Of a stretch of DNA of 64,000 bases, positions 17,655 through 26,261 are shown in pieces. The stretch comes from Skeletonema tropicum (lineage: Eukaryota; Bacillariophyta; Thalassiosirophyceae; Thalassiosirales; Thalassiosiraceae), in the NCBI GenBank assembly GCA_037178625.1, contig CM074137.1:1550001-1614000 (forward strand). Reading direction: 5' to 3'. The position numbers were made by a program, and so were the translations under genes. A model generated the notes under the pieces. That model was not told the origin of the DNA. It made no database searches and was given only the letters and a program-made list of their open reading frames with translations. The stretch's first letter is position 1; each line of letters opens with the position of its first letter.

Positions 17655-18228
17655 TGTGAAGGCTTGCTAATTGGTTGACAACAAATTGGAAATTATTGTG
17701 CACTAGATTGATGTTAGAAATTGTATATGACAGCTCGTTGCCTGTTGCCTGATGATCGATGCTCTTGCGGGCTCTTGCCTATTAAGTAGATAGTACTTAT
17801 TGTGCTAATAAGCGTAGGGGAGGCTAGTGGAGGTCGGGAGGTTATTGGAGATAGTACTCCTATCGAACATAGCTAATAGCATCATGGTTTTAACAGGGAG
17901 GAGGGAGCTGAGGTCAGTGTGATTAGGCATGCGTAAAACCAAATAAAATGAAATGGAAATCTAATAAGTTCAAGCTCGTGACTCAAGGGCTACCTCTGAT
18001 AAGTATGAATATGAATCGAGTCGTGAATTGAAACAGAAAAATCTAATTGAAATACAATCTCTACTTATGCATTTACAGTTACGCTACATTATGTAGCTTC
18101 AAACAAGGGTGCTTCAAATCTGTCCTAACTTCAGACTTCAGACTTCAGACTTCAGCGAGCGCCATTATGCCGTAATCCGTATTGTAATAAACCGTAAAAG
18201 TATCAACCAGTGCAACTGTCAACCCGCC
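17655..18228. other. Intergenic region, divergent promoters
   Basis: This 574-base gap separates the Med11-like gene (minus) and the RING-Sel1-MYND gene (plus). It holds the dispersed element at 17935-18060 and a short tandem repeat of CAGACTT (18131-18153). No gene is supported. Confidence 0.4.
17935..18060. repeat. Dispersed element with inverted TGACTCA-like arms (locus 1)
   Basis: A stretch starting ATGCGTAAAA contains GCTCGTGACTCA near 17973 and, about 40 bases on, the inverted form CGAGTCGTGAATTGAAA. The same order is found at 20728-20870 and, on the other strand, at 48552-48658. It lies 170 bases upstream of the RING-Sel1-MYND gene at 18229. Confidence 0.5.
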
Positions 18229-19476
18229 ATGGCCGATGAGACGGAGCAGCAGCTGCGGGAGAAGATTACTTCCCAGAAAGCTGCAATTGCTGACCTTCCC
18301 TCACTAAAAAGTATAGTTGATGAAACAGGTCTCACGTCGCCAGAGACCAAGGCAAGGGCACAACAAATCAAAGAGCTGTCAGACAATGAAGAGCAACTCG
18401 AGCTACTACTCGAATCTAGGCGGGTGGAGGCTGTTATCAGTCTTCAGGACGAGCTGCATCCTCCTGAAAATCCTGAAGATTGCCCCGTGTGTCTTGAAAC
18501 AATCAAACACGTGAATTCCTTGACAGTAAGTCGATTTTTTTGCTGCGGCGGTTGGATGTGTACGCAGTGCGTAGATGAGCGCGAAGCCAACGTAAATAAA
18601 GAAGGATTTGATCACATGTTTTCTGACAAATGCCCACTTTGTCGTGAGAAATTTTGCACCGCCAACGAAAACGGAGCCATGGTGTTGAAGCATTCAAATA
18701 AAGGTAAGGCATGGGCACAAGCTCTCATTGGGTTGTGGTGTCAGGATGAAGCGGATAGAAAACAGTTCGGCCTTTCTTTCGATAAAAAGAAGGGGTGGGA
18801 ATTGATCAAACAAGCCGCAGATCAAGATGACCCGGATGCGTTGTTTTTCATGTCGACGCAGTATGGTGATGGAGAAAGGAACAAAATGTATTATTGTTTG
18901 AAAAGGTCTGCAGATCTTGGATACCCACCGGCACAACACAATCTGGCTATAAAATTTTACATTACAAACAATGAGAAAGAGAAGTACCTCCATTATCTCA
19001 CAATCGCAGCAAGTCAGGGTTTTTTTAAATCGTATGGTCATTTGGGAACTTTGTTTAGGCGTGCTGAATGTGGTCTGAAAGAATCTTACATCCTTGCGAA
19101 ACACTACGCTGGAATGTGCTTAGAAGACGCTCATGCCGTCTCCATCTTTTCATTTGCATCATTCATCTTAGAAAGTCAGCGTTATGAAGAGGTTCTGGGC
19201 ATTCCTGGTCATAGTCCTACCCCATTGTTTTTGTTCTGGGGACGCAAAGCGTTAGAGGGAGATTTGCCAGTGGAAGCGAAAGATTATTTGATCAAGTGCA
19301 TATCAAAGGTAGAGGAACAGGCAAAGAGTCGCTGCGCAAACTGTAGGAAGGAGGCAGGATGCTCTTCATTCAAGCGATGCGTGCGATGTTTAGGAGCTTG
19401 GTACTGTGGAAAGGAATGCCAAGTCGAACACTGGAAGGCTGGACACAAGATAGACTGCATCAAGAGAATCAAATGA
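18229..19476 (+). CDS. RING-Sel1-MYND protein, paralogue 1
   Basis: From the ATG at 18229 the product has 415 residues; both paralogues start with the same MADETEQQLR, which decides the start over an upstream ATG at 18109. Order of parts: a coiled N-terminal segment (1-80); a RING-like zinc finger at about 88-145 (CPVC, CCGGWMCTQC, CPLC); Sel1-type helical repeats at about 165-340 (ALIGLWCQDEA, LIKQAADQDDPDAL, SADLGYPPAQHNLA, AASQGFFKSYGHLG); and a C-terminal MYND zinc finger at about 372-412 (CANC, C-x2-C, WYCGKECQVEHWKAGHKIDC). RING suggests ubiquitin ligase activity, while Sel1 and MYND suggest protein contacts. I know this combination as an expanded family in Thalassiosira-type diatoms, with unknown substrates. 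Confidence 0.85.
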   Translation: MADETEQQLREKITSQKAAIADLPSLKSIVDETGLTSPETKARAQQIKELSDNEEQLELLLESRRVEAVISLQDELHPPENPEDCPVCLETIKHVNSLTVSRFFCCGGWMCTQCVDEREANVNKEGFDHMFSDKCPLCREKFCTANENGAMVLKHSNKGKAWAQALIGLWCQDEADRKQFGLSFDKKKGWELIKQAADQDDPDALFFMSTQYGDGERNKMYYCLKRSADLGYPPAQHNLAIKFYITNNEKEKYLHYLTIAASQGFFKSYGHLGTLFRRAECGLKESYILAKHYAGMCLEDAHAVSIFSFASFILESQRYEEVLGIPGHSPTPLFLFWGRKALEGDLPVEAKDYLIKCISKVEEQAKSRCANCRKEAGCSSFKRCVRCLGAWYCGKECQVEHWKAGHKIDCIKRIK

Positions 19477-19650
19477 CAATGCAAATGATACATTTCTTCC
19501 AATACATGCACGATAATGATACTACTAAATAACAATGCATGCCGTTTGCAATGCATCCATACTCTAAGTATTTATTTCTAATTGCGCTCAGAATCTTCGC
19601 TTTATTTCGGAGACCGTGCTTCTACAGCATTGAAAAATCATGTGACAATG

Positions 19651-19741
19651 GGTAAAGGGACCAAACGATTTGTCAGAGTCGATAAAGGCATCATTCAATT
19701 TCTTCAACGACTCGTCATTCAATTTCAATCTTCCCTTTACC
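19651..19741 (-). promoter_or_regulatory. SECIS element in the 3' UTR of the DsbA-family gene
   Basis: Read on the minus strand, this 91-base hairpin begins 57 bases after the stop at 19798. The outer stem is a perfect 10-base pairing (GGTAAAGGGA with TCCCTTTACC). The core shows the SECIS quartet: ATGAC on the 5' side (plus 19714-19718) opposite TGAC on the 3' side (plus 19672-19675), which allows tandem G-A and A-G pairs. The second stem has 12 positions (GAGTCGTTGAAG with CTTTATCGACTC; 11 pairs including one G-U, and one U-U mismatch). The 14-base apical loop opens with AAA, exactly 12 bases after the quartet, where SECIS elements carry their conserved AA. Confidence 0.88.
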
Positions 19742-19797
19742 AGTATAGCCTAAAACACACCATCACGTCAACCTTAAACCTTGCTTACTCCCTCATA

Positions 19798-20602
19798 CTA
19801 AATCAACTTTGCAAACACTCGTAAGAATTGATCACTCTCCTGAGCTCCATTCAATATAAATTTACCATCACTAATAATGAACATAGGCACTCCAGTACAC
19901 TGGAAAGCACGGCCAAATTGCTTCATTTCCTCTTTGACCTCTTGCTCACCCAACTCTGAGCAAAGAAACTCAAAGGAATCACTATATCCTGCCCTGTTCG
20001 CACAATCTTGCAGGACTGTTAGCTCGCCTAAAGATTTATTCTCCTCAAAGTATGCCTTAAACAAACTCTCAACTACTTTCTCTTGTAGATCAGAGCCACC
20101 TACCTCGCGAGCTTTCCAAATCAACCTATGGCTGTTGAATGTGTTACCAATATGACCACCATATTCCATTTTTATACCGTACTCTGCTGCAACAGCTTTC
20201 ATTCGTGGGATCATCCTTCGTACCATGTCAGCACCGAATCGTTGCTCGTAATAATTCATCTTATCATATCCCTTTCCTTCGGGAAGATTGGGATTGAGCT
20301 ATAGAAGGGGACATAACAATCGACAGTGTCAAGTAAACCAAAGAAAAGCAACATGAGTTGAGCTGGGATCGAGCAAAAAATGTGCTACGTGACGACTAAA
20401 GATGTGCTCAATAGAGTCAAATAAAACATAAAGTACATACCTCGAACGGTCTCCATCTCACATCAAATGAAAGTTGAGGAAATCGTTCCTTGGCATCAGC
20501 TAACGCCGAGTCGAGGCGTCGCTTCCCGATGTAGCACCACGGTCAAACTGTGTCAGATACGACATCGATGGGTATGATAGTTGTTGACGGAGCAGTCGAC
20601 AT
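19798..20602 (-). CDS. Selenocysteine-containing DsbA/FrnE-family thiol oxidoreductase
   Basis: Two exons, 20602-20441 and 20298-19798 (minus), give 220 residues with a phase-0 intron of 142 bases (GTATGT donor, TATAG acceptor). Codon 20 is TGA (plus 20543-20545), in the context VSDTV-Sec-PWCYIGKRRL. In DsbA/FrnE relatives this site is the first Cys of the CPWC redox motif, so the protein reads UPWC. The rest is typical of the family: WRPFELNPNLPEGKGYD, the helical insert with NTFNSHRLIWKA, LFKAYFEENKSLGE, and the cis-Pro loop TGVPMFIISDGKFILNGAQ before the last helix. The 3' UTR carries a SECIS hairpin. A conventional reading would stop at the TGA or start late at 20259 and lose the active site. 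Likely role: thiol-disulfide exchange, with no obvious targeting signal. Confidence 0.88.
20299..20440 (-). other. Intron of 142 bases in the selenoprotein gene
   Basis: On the minus strand the intron starts GTATGTAC and ends CTTCTATAG. Its removal joins WRPFE to LNPNLPEG, which restores a segment typical of FrnE-like proteins. Confidence 0.88.
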
Positions 20603-21200
20603 GGCACGTGACAGCGAAAGTGATAGCGCTCTTGGAGCTCGCATATGTGAAGGTGGTTTGATTCAGTTTTCTGTTTTCTGTCGAAGAGCTCTCATGTCTC
20701 ATGTCATGGTAGAGATGGTTGAGGTGAGAAAGATGCGTAAATGAAAATGAAAAATCTCAAAATTTCTTGCTCGTGACTCAAGTCATATGAGTCAAGATAA
20801 ATAGTGGAGTCACGAAGAATTGAAAAAGATAAAAACCTGCTTTGATTGACAATTTACAGTACACTAATAAGTGAGCTTCTTTTCATGATTCACTAGCCTC
20901 GCTGACGCTCGTCTAGCCGCTGCGCGGGTTTTCTAAATAAGAGAGGAGGCACCGGCTATCTACTACGATATTGATTGTGTCTACTTATATACATAGCAGT
21001 ATTCAAATAGTACGAATTGAAAATTGATTTTATTTCGTTTTTTGGGTCTCCTTCCTTCTTCCCCGAATCTTGATGGGTGTTTGTTGTGATATCAGATTCG
21101 TCATTGAAAGAGTGAGGCAGCTTCCCTAAGGTATATATGAAACTTGCAATACTATCCTAGTAGATAGTGATGTGACGAAATATTAGTAAGCTTGAAAAGG
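20603..21200. other. Intergenic region, divergent promoters
   Basis: Apart from the dispersed element at 20728-20870 I see no supported gene. The GC-rich patch near 20895-20930 contains no clear motif. Confidence 0.35.
20728..20870. repeat. Dispersed element with inverted TGACTCA arms (locus 2)
   Basis: The block reads ATGCGTAAATGAAAATG, AAATCTCAAAATTT, then GCTCGTGACTCAAG. After a short palindromic centre it gives the inverted arm GGAGTCACGAAGAATTG. It lies about 130 bases upstream of the selenoprotein start on the minus strand and about 330 bases upstream of the gene at 21201. Confidence 0.55.
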
Positions 21201-21812
21201 ATGAGTTCTGTAACTGGTGTTGTGACGAAAGAGAGGAGGCAATTCGTTGATAATTCGGAGAAAATTTCTCTTCCTGTTCCGTTCTTGCGGACCCTGTTCG
21301 AGCATGGGCATGAGGTTTTATGGATCAATTACGGGCAAGACGGATTTTTGAATGCTGTATCGAATCATTTGGCGTTGTACGGTTCGTACATGTCAATAGA
21401 AGAGTTGAAGGGATTATTAATTAATTATGAGAAGGAGAATGCTGTGGATTTGGAACGTTCTTCATTATTTAGGGTTGGGAAACATGGTGGCACAATGAGT
21501 TTTATTGAATATGTGGAGAAGCTGGAGAATAACGAAAGGATTGCAGAGGAGTTAGACTTTGATTGCATGTCTAAGATTTTGGGCGCAGAAATTTCAGTAT
21601 TTTTTCCAGATTTTGAAAATGATGCGGAGCTGCTGAGATTGAAAAAATACAATTCTCAAGGAGCTGAGGAGAGGCTTCTTCGTATTGCTGTTGTGCATGA
21701 CAATACCAAGTTTCCTGTTCGCACTTATGCGACAGTGCCTGTGTTGAAAGAGTGTTTGTCACACAACCCATACCTTAGTTGCAATGCAGGGGAGGAGAAA
21801 GCGGGGGGTTGA
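21201..21812 (+). CDS. Unknown protein, weak OTU-like features
   Basis: From the first ATG (21201) the product has 203 residues; the open frame extends to a TTG at 21192 that is unlikely to be used. No signal peptide or membrane segment is seen. The middle has a pattern that faintly recalls OTU deubiquitinases: DGFLNAVSNHLALYG, where OTU proteins have a D-G-N-C-L-x-x-A-V box, then SIEELKGLLINYEKE, SFIEYVEKLEN and ILGAEISVFFPD. The catalytic Cys is not present in that box. If related, it would be an inactive member. I am not sure of the family. Confidence 0.5.
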   Translation: MSSVTGVVTKERRQFVDNSEKISLPVPFLRTLFEHGHEVLWINYGQDGFLNAVSNHLALYGSYMSIEELKGLLINYEKENAVDLERSSLFRVGKHGGTMSFIEYVEKLENNERIAEELDFDCMSKILGAEISVFFPDFENDAELLRLKKYNSQGAEERLLRIAVVHDNTKFPVRTYATVPVLKECLSHNPYLSCNAGEEKAGG

Positions 21813-21984
21813 GATGTCAGTAATGTTGTTGTTCGTAGGGGGGGATCGTGTTACGAAGCTAGCAGATAAGAGGCGAATAAAGAGATTTTCTTTGCTGTTT
21901 AGATTGCATTAATTACATAACATGTGCCCACCATGGTCGGGGATTGATCAAATCTTGAAGAGTAGGTCCATTTGCCTCTTCCGT

Positions 21985-22270
21985 GTGTCCCCCCCTGAAC
22001 AATCAAATCTAAGCCAATCAAAGAAAGAGTCAATCGAAAATTCTAAACACGGGGGGCAAGGGGGGGTGTCCCCCCTGAACAATCAAATCTAAGCCAATCA
22101 AAGAAAGAGTCAATCGAAAATTCTAAACACGGGGGGGGCAAGGGGGGTTGTCCCCCCCTGAACATTCAAATCTAAGGCAATCAAAGAAAGAGTCAATCGA
22201 AAACTCTAAAAACGGGGGGGGGCAAGGGGTCAAATCAAGCCAATCAAAGAAAGAGACGAACGAGAAAATG
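21985..22270. repeat. Tandem repeat of about 80 bases, G/C-run bounded
   Basis: Three nearly full copies start at about 21985, 22067 and 22149, with a shortened fourth at about 22229. Each copy runs from a C-run (TGTCCCCCCTGAAC), through AATCAAATCTAAGCCAATC and AAAGAAAGAGTCAATCG, to a G-run (ACGGGGGGCAAGGGGGG). The C-run and G-run of neighbouring copies can pair, so the array could fold into hairpins or G-rich structures. No coding role is visible. Confidence 0.85.
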
Positions 22271-22303
22271 CCCGTGAAGGCCAAAGGACACGCCAAAGGG
22301 CCC

Positions 22304-22403
22304 GGACAGAACGACAGAACGACAGAACGACAGAACGACAGAACGACCGACCGACCGACAGAACGACAGAACGAACGACCGACAGAACGACAGAACGAAC
22401 GAC
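22304..22403. repeat. Microsatellite of ACAGAACG/ACCG units
   Basis: About 100 bases built from the 8-base unit GACAGAAC, mixed with short GACC and GAAC variants. The array directly follows the 80-base tandem repeat. Confidence 0.9.
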
Positions 22404-22709
22404 TTAGCTCCTCTCATTATTTAGATGATCGAGATTCTTTTATGTGCCCTGGCACTCCTGGCACCAAGCACCAAACTAGCAGCGCCACCCAGCACACAGC
22501 ATTCTCTCTCTCTATTGTACTCTATAGACTCTAGAGCAGCTGCTGTTGACTTAGTATTGGTTCCTCCTCTTTGTTGCTGTCATCAAAGTAGTGTGGCCTA
22601 CAAATGTGCATCAAAGAAAAAATACTGAGCGTGAGGTGATAAACCGTGTTGACGCTGTATAGGTGCATCACATCAGATCACATCTTCTATCCATTGTTGG
22701 TCTACCACC

Positions 22710-23960
22710 ATGGCCGACGAGACGGAGCAGCAGCTGCGGGAGAAGATTGCATCCCAGAAGACTGCAATTGCTGAACTTCCCTCACTGAAAAGTATAGTTG
22801 AGGAAACTGGTCTCACGTCGCCTGAGACCAAGTCAAGGGCACAACTAATCAAAGAGCTGTCGGATAATGAAGAACAGCTCGAGCTACTACTCGAATCTAA
22901 ACGGGTGGAGGCTGTTGTAAAGCTTCAGGACGAGCTGCATCCTCCTGAAAACTCTGGGGATTGCCCCATATGTCTTGAAACAATCAAACACGTGAATGGC
23001 ACGACAACAAATCGATTCTTCTGCTGCGGCGGTTGGATATGTAATCAGTGCTCCGAAGAGCGAAGTGCCAACTGTGACAAAGAAGGATTTGATGGCATGT
23101 TTTCGAACAAATGCCCTCTTTGTCGGGAGAGATTTTTCTTCGATTGCAAGGAAGCCGGAGCCATGGTGTTCGAACATTTGAACAAGGGTAAGGCATGGGC
23201 ACAAGCTCTGATTGGGTTGTGTTGTCTGGATGAAGCGGATAGTAAACAGTACGGCATTTCTTTCGATAAAAAGAAGGGTTGGGAATTGATCAAACAAGCC
23301 GCAGATCAAGGTGATCCTACTGCGCTGTTATTGAAGTCGACGGAGCATGGTGATAAAGAAACGAGCAACGTGCATTATTTGAAAAAGGCTGCAGATCTTG
23401 GACTCCCGACGGCACAATACAATCTGGCTTTGATTTACGATATGAATCATGAGACAGAGAAGTACCTCCATTATCTCACACTCGCAGCAAGTCAGGGCTA
23501 TTCTAAAGCGTGTGGTACATTGGGAACTTTGTTTAGGCATGCTGAATGTGGTCTGAAAGAATCTTTCATCCTTGCGAAACATTACGCTGGAAAGAGCTTA
23601 GAAGTCGCTTATCATGTCTACAACTTTTCAACTGCATTATACCTCTTAGAAGGTCTCCGTTATGAAGGGATTATGGGCATTCCTGGTCATAGTCCAGTCC
23701 CAAAGTTTTTGTTCTGGGGACGAAGAGCGGTGGAGGGAAATTTGTCAATTGAATGGAAAGATGCTATGATCAAGTCCATATCAAAGGTAGAGGAGCATGA
23801 AAAGAGTCGCTGCGCAAACTGTAGGAAGGAGGCAGGATGCTCTTCATTCAAGCGATGTGTGCGGTGTTTAGGAGCTTGGTACTGTGGTAAGGAATGTCAA
23901 GTCCAACACTGGAAGGCTGGACACAAGATAGACTGCATCCGCATTAAGAGAAACAAATGA
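22710..23960 (+). CDS. RING-Sel1-MYND protein, paralogue 2
   Basis: The 416-residue protein has the same order as paralogue 1: coiled N terminus (1-80), RING-like finger at about 88-145 (CPIC, CCGGWICNQC, CPLC), Sel1-type repeats at about 165-340 (LIKQAADQGDPTALL, AADLGLPTAQYNLAL, AASQGYSKACGTLG) and MYND finger at about 370-410 (CANC, WYCGKECQVQHWKAGHKIDC). Here the central repeats are closer to the Sel1 consensus than in paralogue 1. The start ATG is in a strong context (ccaccATGg). The 3' flanking sequence (CTTCTTCAAATACATGCACGA) also resembles that of paralogue 1, so the duplication took UTR sequence along. Confidence 0.85.
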   Translation: MADETEQQLREKIASQKTAIAELPSLKSIVEETGLTSPETKSRAQLIKELSDNEEQLELLLESKRVEAVVKLQDELHPPENSGDCPICLETIKHVNGTTTNRFFCCGGWICNQCSEERSANCDKEGFDGMFSNKCPLCRERFFFDCKEAGAMVFEHLNKGKAWAQALIGLCCLDEADSKQYGISFDKKKGWELIKQAADQGDPTALLLKSTEHGDKETSNVHYLKKAADLGLPTAQYNLALIYDMNHETEKYLHYLTLAASQGYSKACGTLGTLFRHAECGLKESFILAKHYAGKSLEVAYHVYNFSTALYLLEGLRYEGIMGIPGHSPVPKFLFWGRRAVEGNLSIEWKDAMIKSISKVEEHEKSRCANCRKEAGCSSFKRCVRCLGAWYCGKECQVQHWKAGHKIDCIRIKRNK

Positions 23961-24302
23961 CAATGCAAGTGATAGGCTTCTTCAAATACATATTATCGAC
24001 TTCTTCAAATACATGCACGATGATGATTACTACTAAATGATATACAAATACATCCTCATTCTCGTCCATACACCTATTTATTCGTGATTATACCTATGCT
24101 CAGAATACAGGGGGATAAAAAGCTCGAAATGGCATCTTCGCTTTTTCATCGCTGTTTTAGTGCATGAACAGTGCTGCAGTGAACAGTCCGACCAAGATGA
24201 AGATGAAGTGAATAGTGGGTGAAGAGTCTATGATCGGTAGGCAGGCCCATATCAGGCAACTAAACCAAGCTAAGTGTAGCCACTAAAAGAGGTTGACATA
24301 AG
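23961..24302. other. Intergenic region
   Basis: It includes a short direct repeat of CTTCTTCAAATACAT (about 23968 and 24000) in the 3' flank of paralogue 2. The rest shows no gene; the last part is presumably the MFS promoter. Confidence 0.35.
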
Positions 24303-25868
24303 ATGACATCGCAGTACAATGCGCTTGAAAGCTCTGCAGAGAATGACACAATAGAAGTGCCTGCATCTGTAGCTTCTTGTCCCCACCAAAAACAACTCAG
24401 CAATCTTCCATCAATATTTCTATTCGACAATGATAACTGCCCAATTGAAGCAACTGGTCTCGCGCTCAACTCTATCGCGAGAGGGCTATTTGGCATGTCC
24501 TCTCTTTTCTTGGGACCTGCGTTATTAATTCTTGCACAAGATGCTGCCAGAGAAGCTGGAGGTTGCGACACTACAAATAATACTGACGATGGGTGCAATG
24601 ATGACGATGAAGGGAGAGTGTATGGAATGAGACCCTCTTCGCTGCTGACCAACATTGGAGTCTTTTCCGGAGTCTTTTCGGCACTATTACTTCCTTTATT
24701 TGGCGCAATAGTCGATCACACGCCTCATCGCAAGGCTATTGGGCAATGGGCAGCTATATCGTTGTCAATCATCAAGGGGATTGAGATCTTTATCTCCAGG
24801 TCAACATGGTTCTTCATTAGCATTCTGCAAGTACTGAACTATGTATTATATCAAGCACATCTATGTGCGGCATATGCCTACACGGCAGAATTATCCACAG
24901 AACCAAATGAACAAACAATTTACAATGCAAGATTTCAAGCAATCAATTACGTTTCCATGCTGGCATTTCTGGTGTTGGTAACTTCGACTTCCTCCTTACT
25001 CAATGTGGGTGATATTGGTCAAGCAAGAGTATCGCAAACGTTGGCATTCCTTATATGCTCAATTGTCTTTGGCTACGCTTGGCGGTGGTTCTTTCGTCCT
25101 AGGCCAGCATTGCGACAGGTCCCCAGTAATAGCACACTGCTTACTGCTGGATTTCGCAAGTTATCTCAAACATCCTCCGAGATTGTCGCGACATGGGCAC
25201 CTCTGCGATACTTTTTACTATCCGTGATGCTATCCGAAAGTGCTACAAGTGCCCTCTCCACAATTTCCACTACGTATATGATTCATGTACTCAACATGAA
25301 CAGTAAACAAATTGGTTATGTCTTCCTTTGCGTCTTTGTGACTGGCATACCTGGTTCGAAACTCGGTGGTATGATTGGTTTAAAGATCAATCCACTTCGG
25401 AGCGCATTGCTGTGCTTGGTTGTATTCATCATCAACACCTCCTTGGCTGCTTGGATAATGTCAGGAGAAGAATCACAACATATCATGTACCTATTTGCAG
25501 GTGTATGGGGGATTTGTCTTGGCTGGCTTCATCCTACCCACTCAGCGTTATACTGTACAATCATCCCACGAGGACAAGAAAGTGAACTGATGGGATTATA
25601 TCTATTCAGTGGGCTAGTATTCTCGTGGGTCCCTCCGTTCCTATTTACATTTCTCAATGAGATTGGTGCAAGTATGAGAATTGGATTGGCATCCTTAAAT
25701 TTGTTCTTTGCTGGAGGGTTTTTCTTTCTGAAGATGATTGGTGATTATCAGACTGCAGTCGACTTTGCTCTATCACGTGGCGGTGGTGATGATGAATCAA
25801 GGTCGGCGAAAGATAGTTGTGATGGAATAGAGGGTGCAAAGAGATTGTCTCTTCCGGAATTGACGTGA
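24303..25868 (+). CDS. MFS transporter of the Atg22/UMF1 type
   Basis: The 521-residue protein has about 11-12 hydrophobic helices spread over residues 45-490 and soluble ends. Family-like features: FLFDNDNCPIEATGLALNSIARG at the start, a short acidic loop, LLTNIGVFSGVFSALLLPLFGAIVDHTPHRKAIGQWAA (the DxxxxRK-like loop after helix 2), and YNARFQAINYVSMLAF. The second half includes SKLGGMIGLKINPLRSALL and WGICLGWLHPTHSALYCTIIPRGQESELMGLY. This matches the Atg22-like MFS group, whose yeast member exports amino acids from the vacuole after autophagy. The substrate here is not known. Confidence 0.8.
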   Translation: MTSQYNALESSAENDTIEVPASVASCPHQKQLSNLPSIFLFDNDNCPIEATGLALNSIARGLFGMSSLFLGPALLILAQDAAREAGGCDTTNNTDDGCNDDDEGRVYGMRPSSLLTNIGVFSGVFSALLLPLFGAIVDHTPHRKAIGQWAAISLSIIKGIEIFISRSTWFFISILQVLNYVLYQAHLCAAYAYTAELSTEPNEQTIYNARFQAINYVSMLAFLVLVTSTSSLLNVGDIGQARVSQTLAFLICSIVFGYAWRWFFRPRPALRQVPSNSTLLTAGFRKLSQTSSEIVATWAPLRYFLLSVMLSESATSALSTISTTYMIHVLNMNSKQIGYVFLCVFVTGIPGSKLGGMIGLKINPLRSALLCLVVFIINTSLAAWIMSGEESQHIMYLFAGVWGICLGWLHPTHSALYCTIIPRGQESELMGLYLFSGLVFSWVPPFLFTFLNEIGASMRIGLASLNLFFAGGFFFLKMIGDYQTAVDFALSRGGGDDESRSAKDSCDGIEGAKRLSLPELT

Positions 25869-26261
25869 ATTGATTGACATTATTACTTCATCCATTAACT
25901 AGAGCTCTCTTTCTTCCTCCTATTGATCGTTTTAGTTGCCAGGTCGTATGTTCAGAGAGGATCTGGGTATGAGTCATGTGAAGACATGACCCAATTTTGC
26001 TTGGCGAGATTGCAAGATAGAACTCGGATAGGACATGATTGCTCATAAATTTCATGTCAAGACGTTGAAATGATGAATGACAACGATAATAGTGGCACGT
26101 TGGGGCAGCTCTCTGGCGGATCGGATGTGGATGTATATGAACAATCTACTCTCGCGTAAACTTTTCCTACCGATAGTAATCATTGCCATGTATGTATTTG
26201 AATGAGTATTCATTTCCTCTTGACTAGGTCGATCTTGTGTCCATATTGAATCATAGTTTCG
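25869..26261. other. Intergenic region, convergent genes
   Basis: The region lies tail to tail between the MFS gene and the broken third RING-Sel1-MYND gene. It holds the small MYND-tail remnant at 26216-26244 and no other gene I can support. Confidence 0.35.
26216..26244 (-). pseudogene. Remnant of a MYND-gene C terminus
   Basis: On the minus strand the bases encode G-H-K-I-D-L-V-K-R-K followed by a TGA stop, matching the last residues of the RING-Sel1-MYND proteins. It lies just beyond the real end of the broken paralogue (26262), so it is probably a relic of a further copy or of a local duplication. Confidence 0.6.

Larger units (their letters stand above)
21813..22709. other. Repeat-rich intergenic region
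   Basis: This 897-base gap holds the 80-base tandem array and the microsatellite, and otherwise no supported gene. The last 150 bases before 22710 should contain the promoter of the second RING-Sel1-MYND gene. Confidence 0.4.

Noticed and set aside
19798..20259. Short 153-residue DsbA-like gene starting at the internal Met
   Set aside because: It would lack the whole redox motif and first strand of the fold. The spliced upstream exon supplies them in frame if TGA is read as Sec.
20895..20930. Terminator-like GC-rich stretch
   Set aside because: A short GC-rich patch is not evidence for a terminator in a nuclear genome, and no symmetrical hairpin with a T-run was seen.
21985..22270. CRISPR-like array
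   Set aside because: The units are adjacent copies of about 80 bases without distinct spacers, in a eukaryotic nuclear setting.
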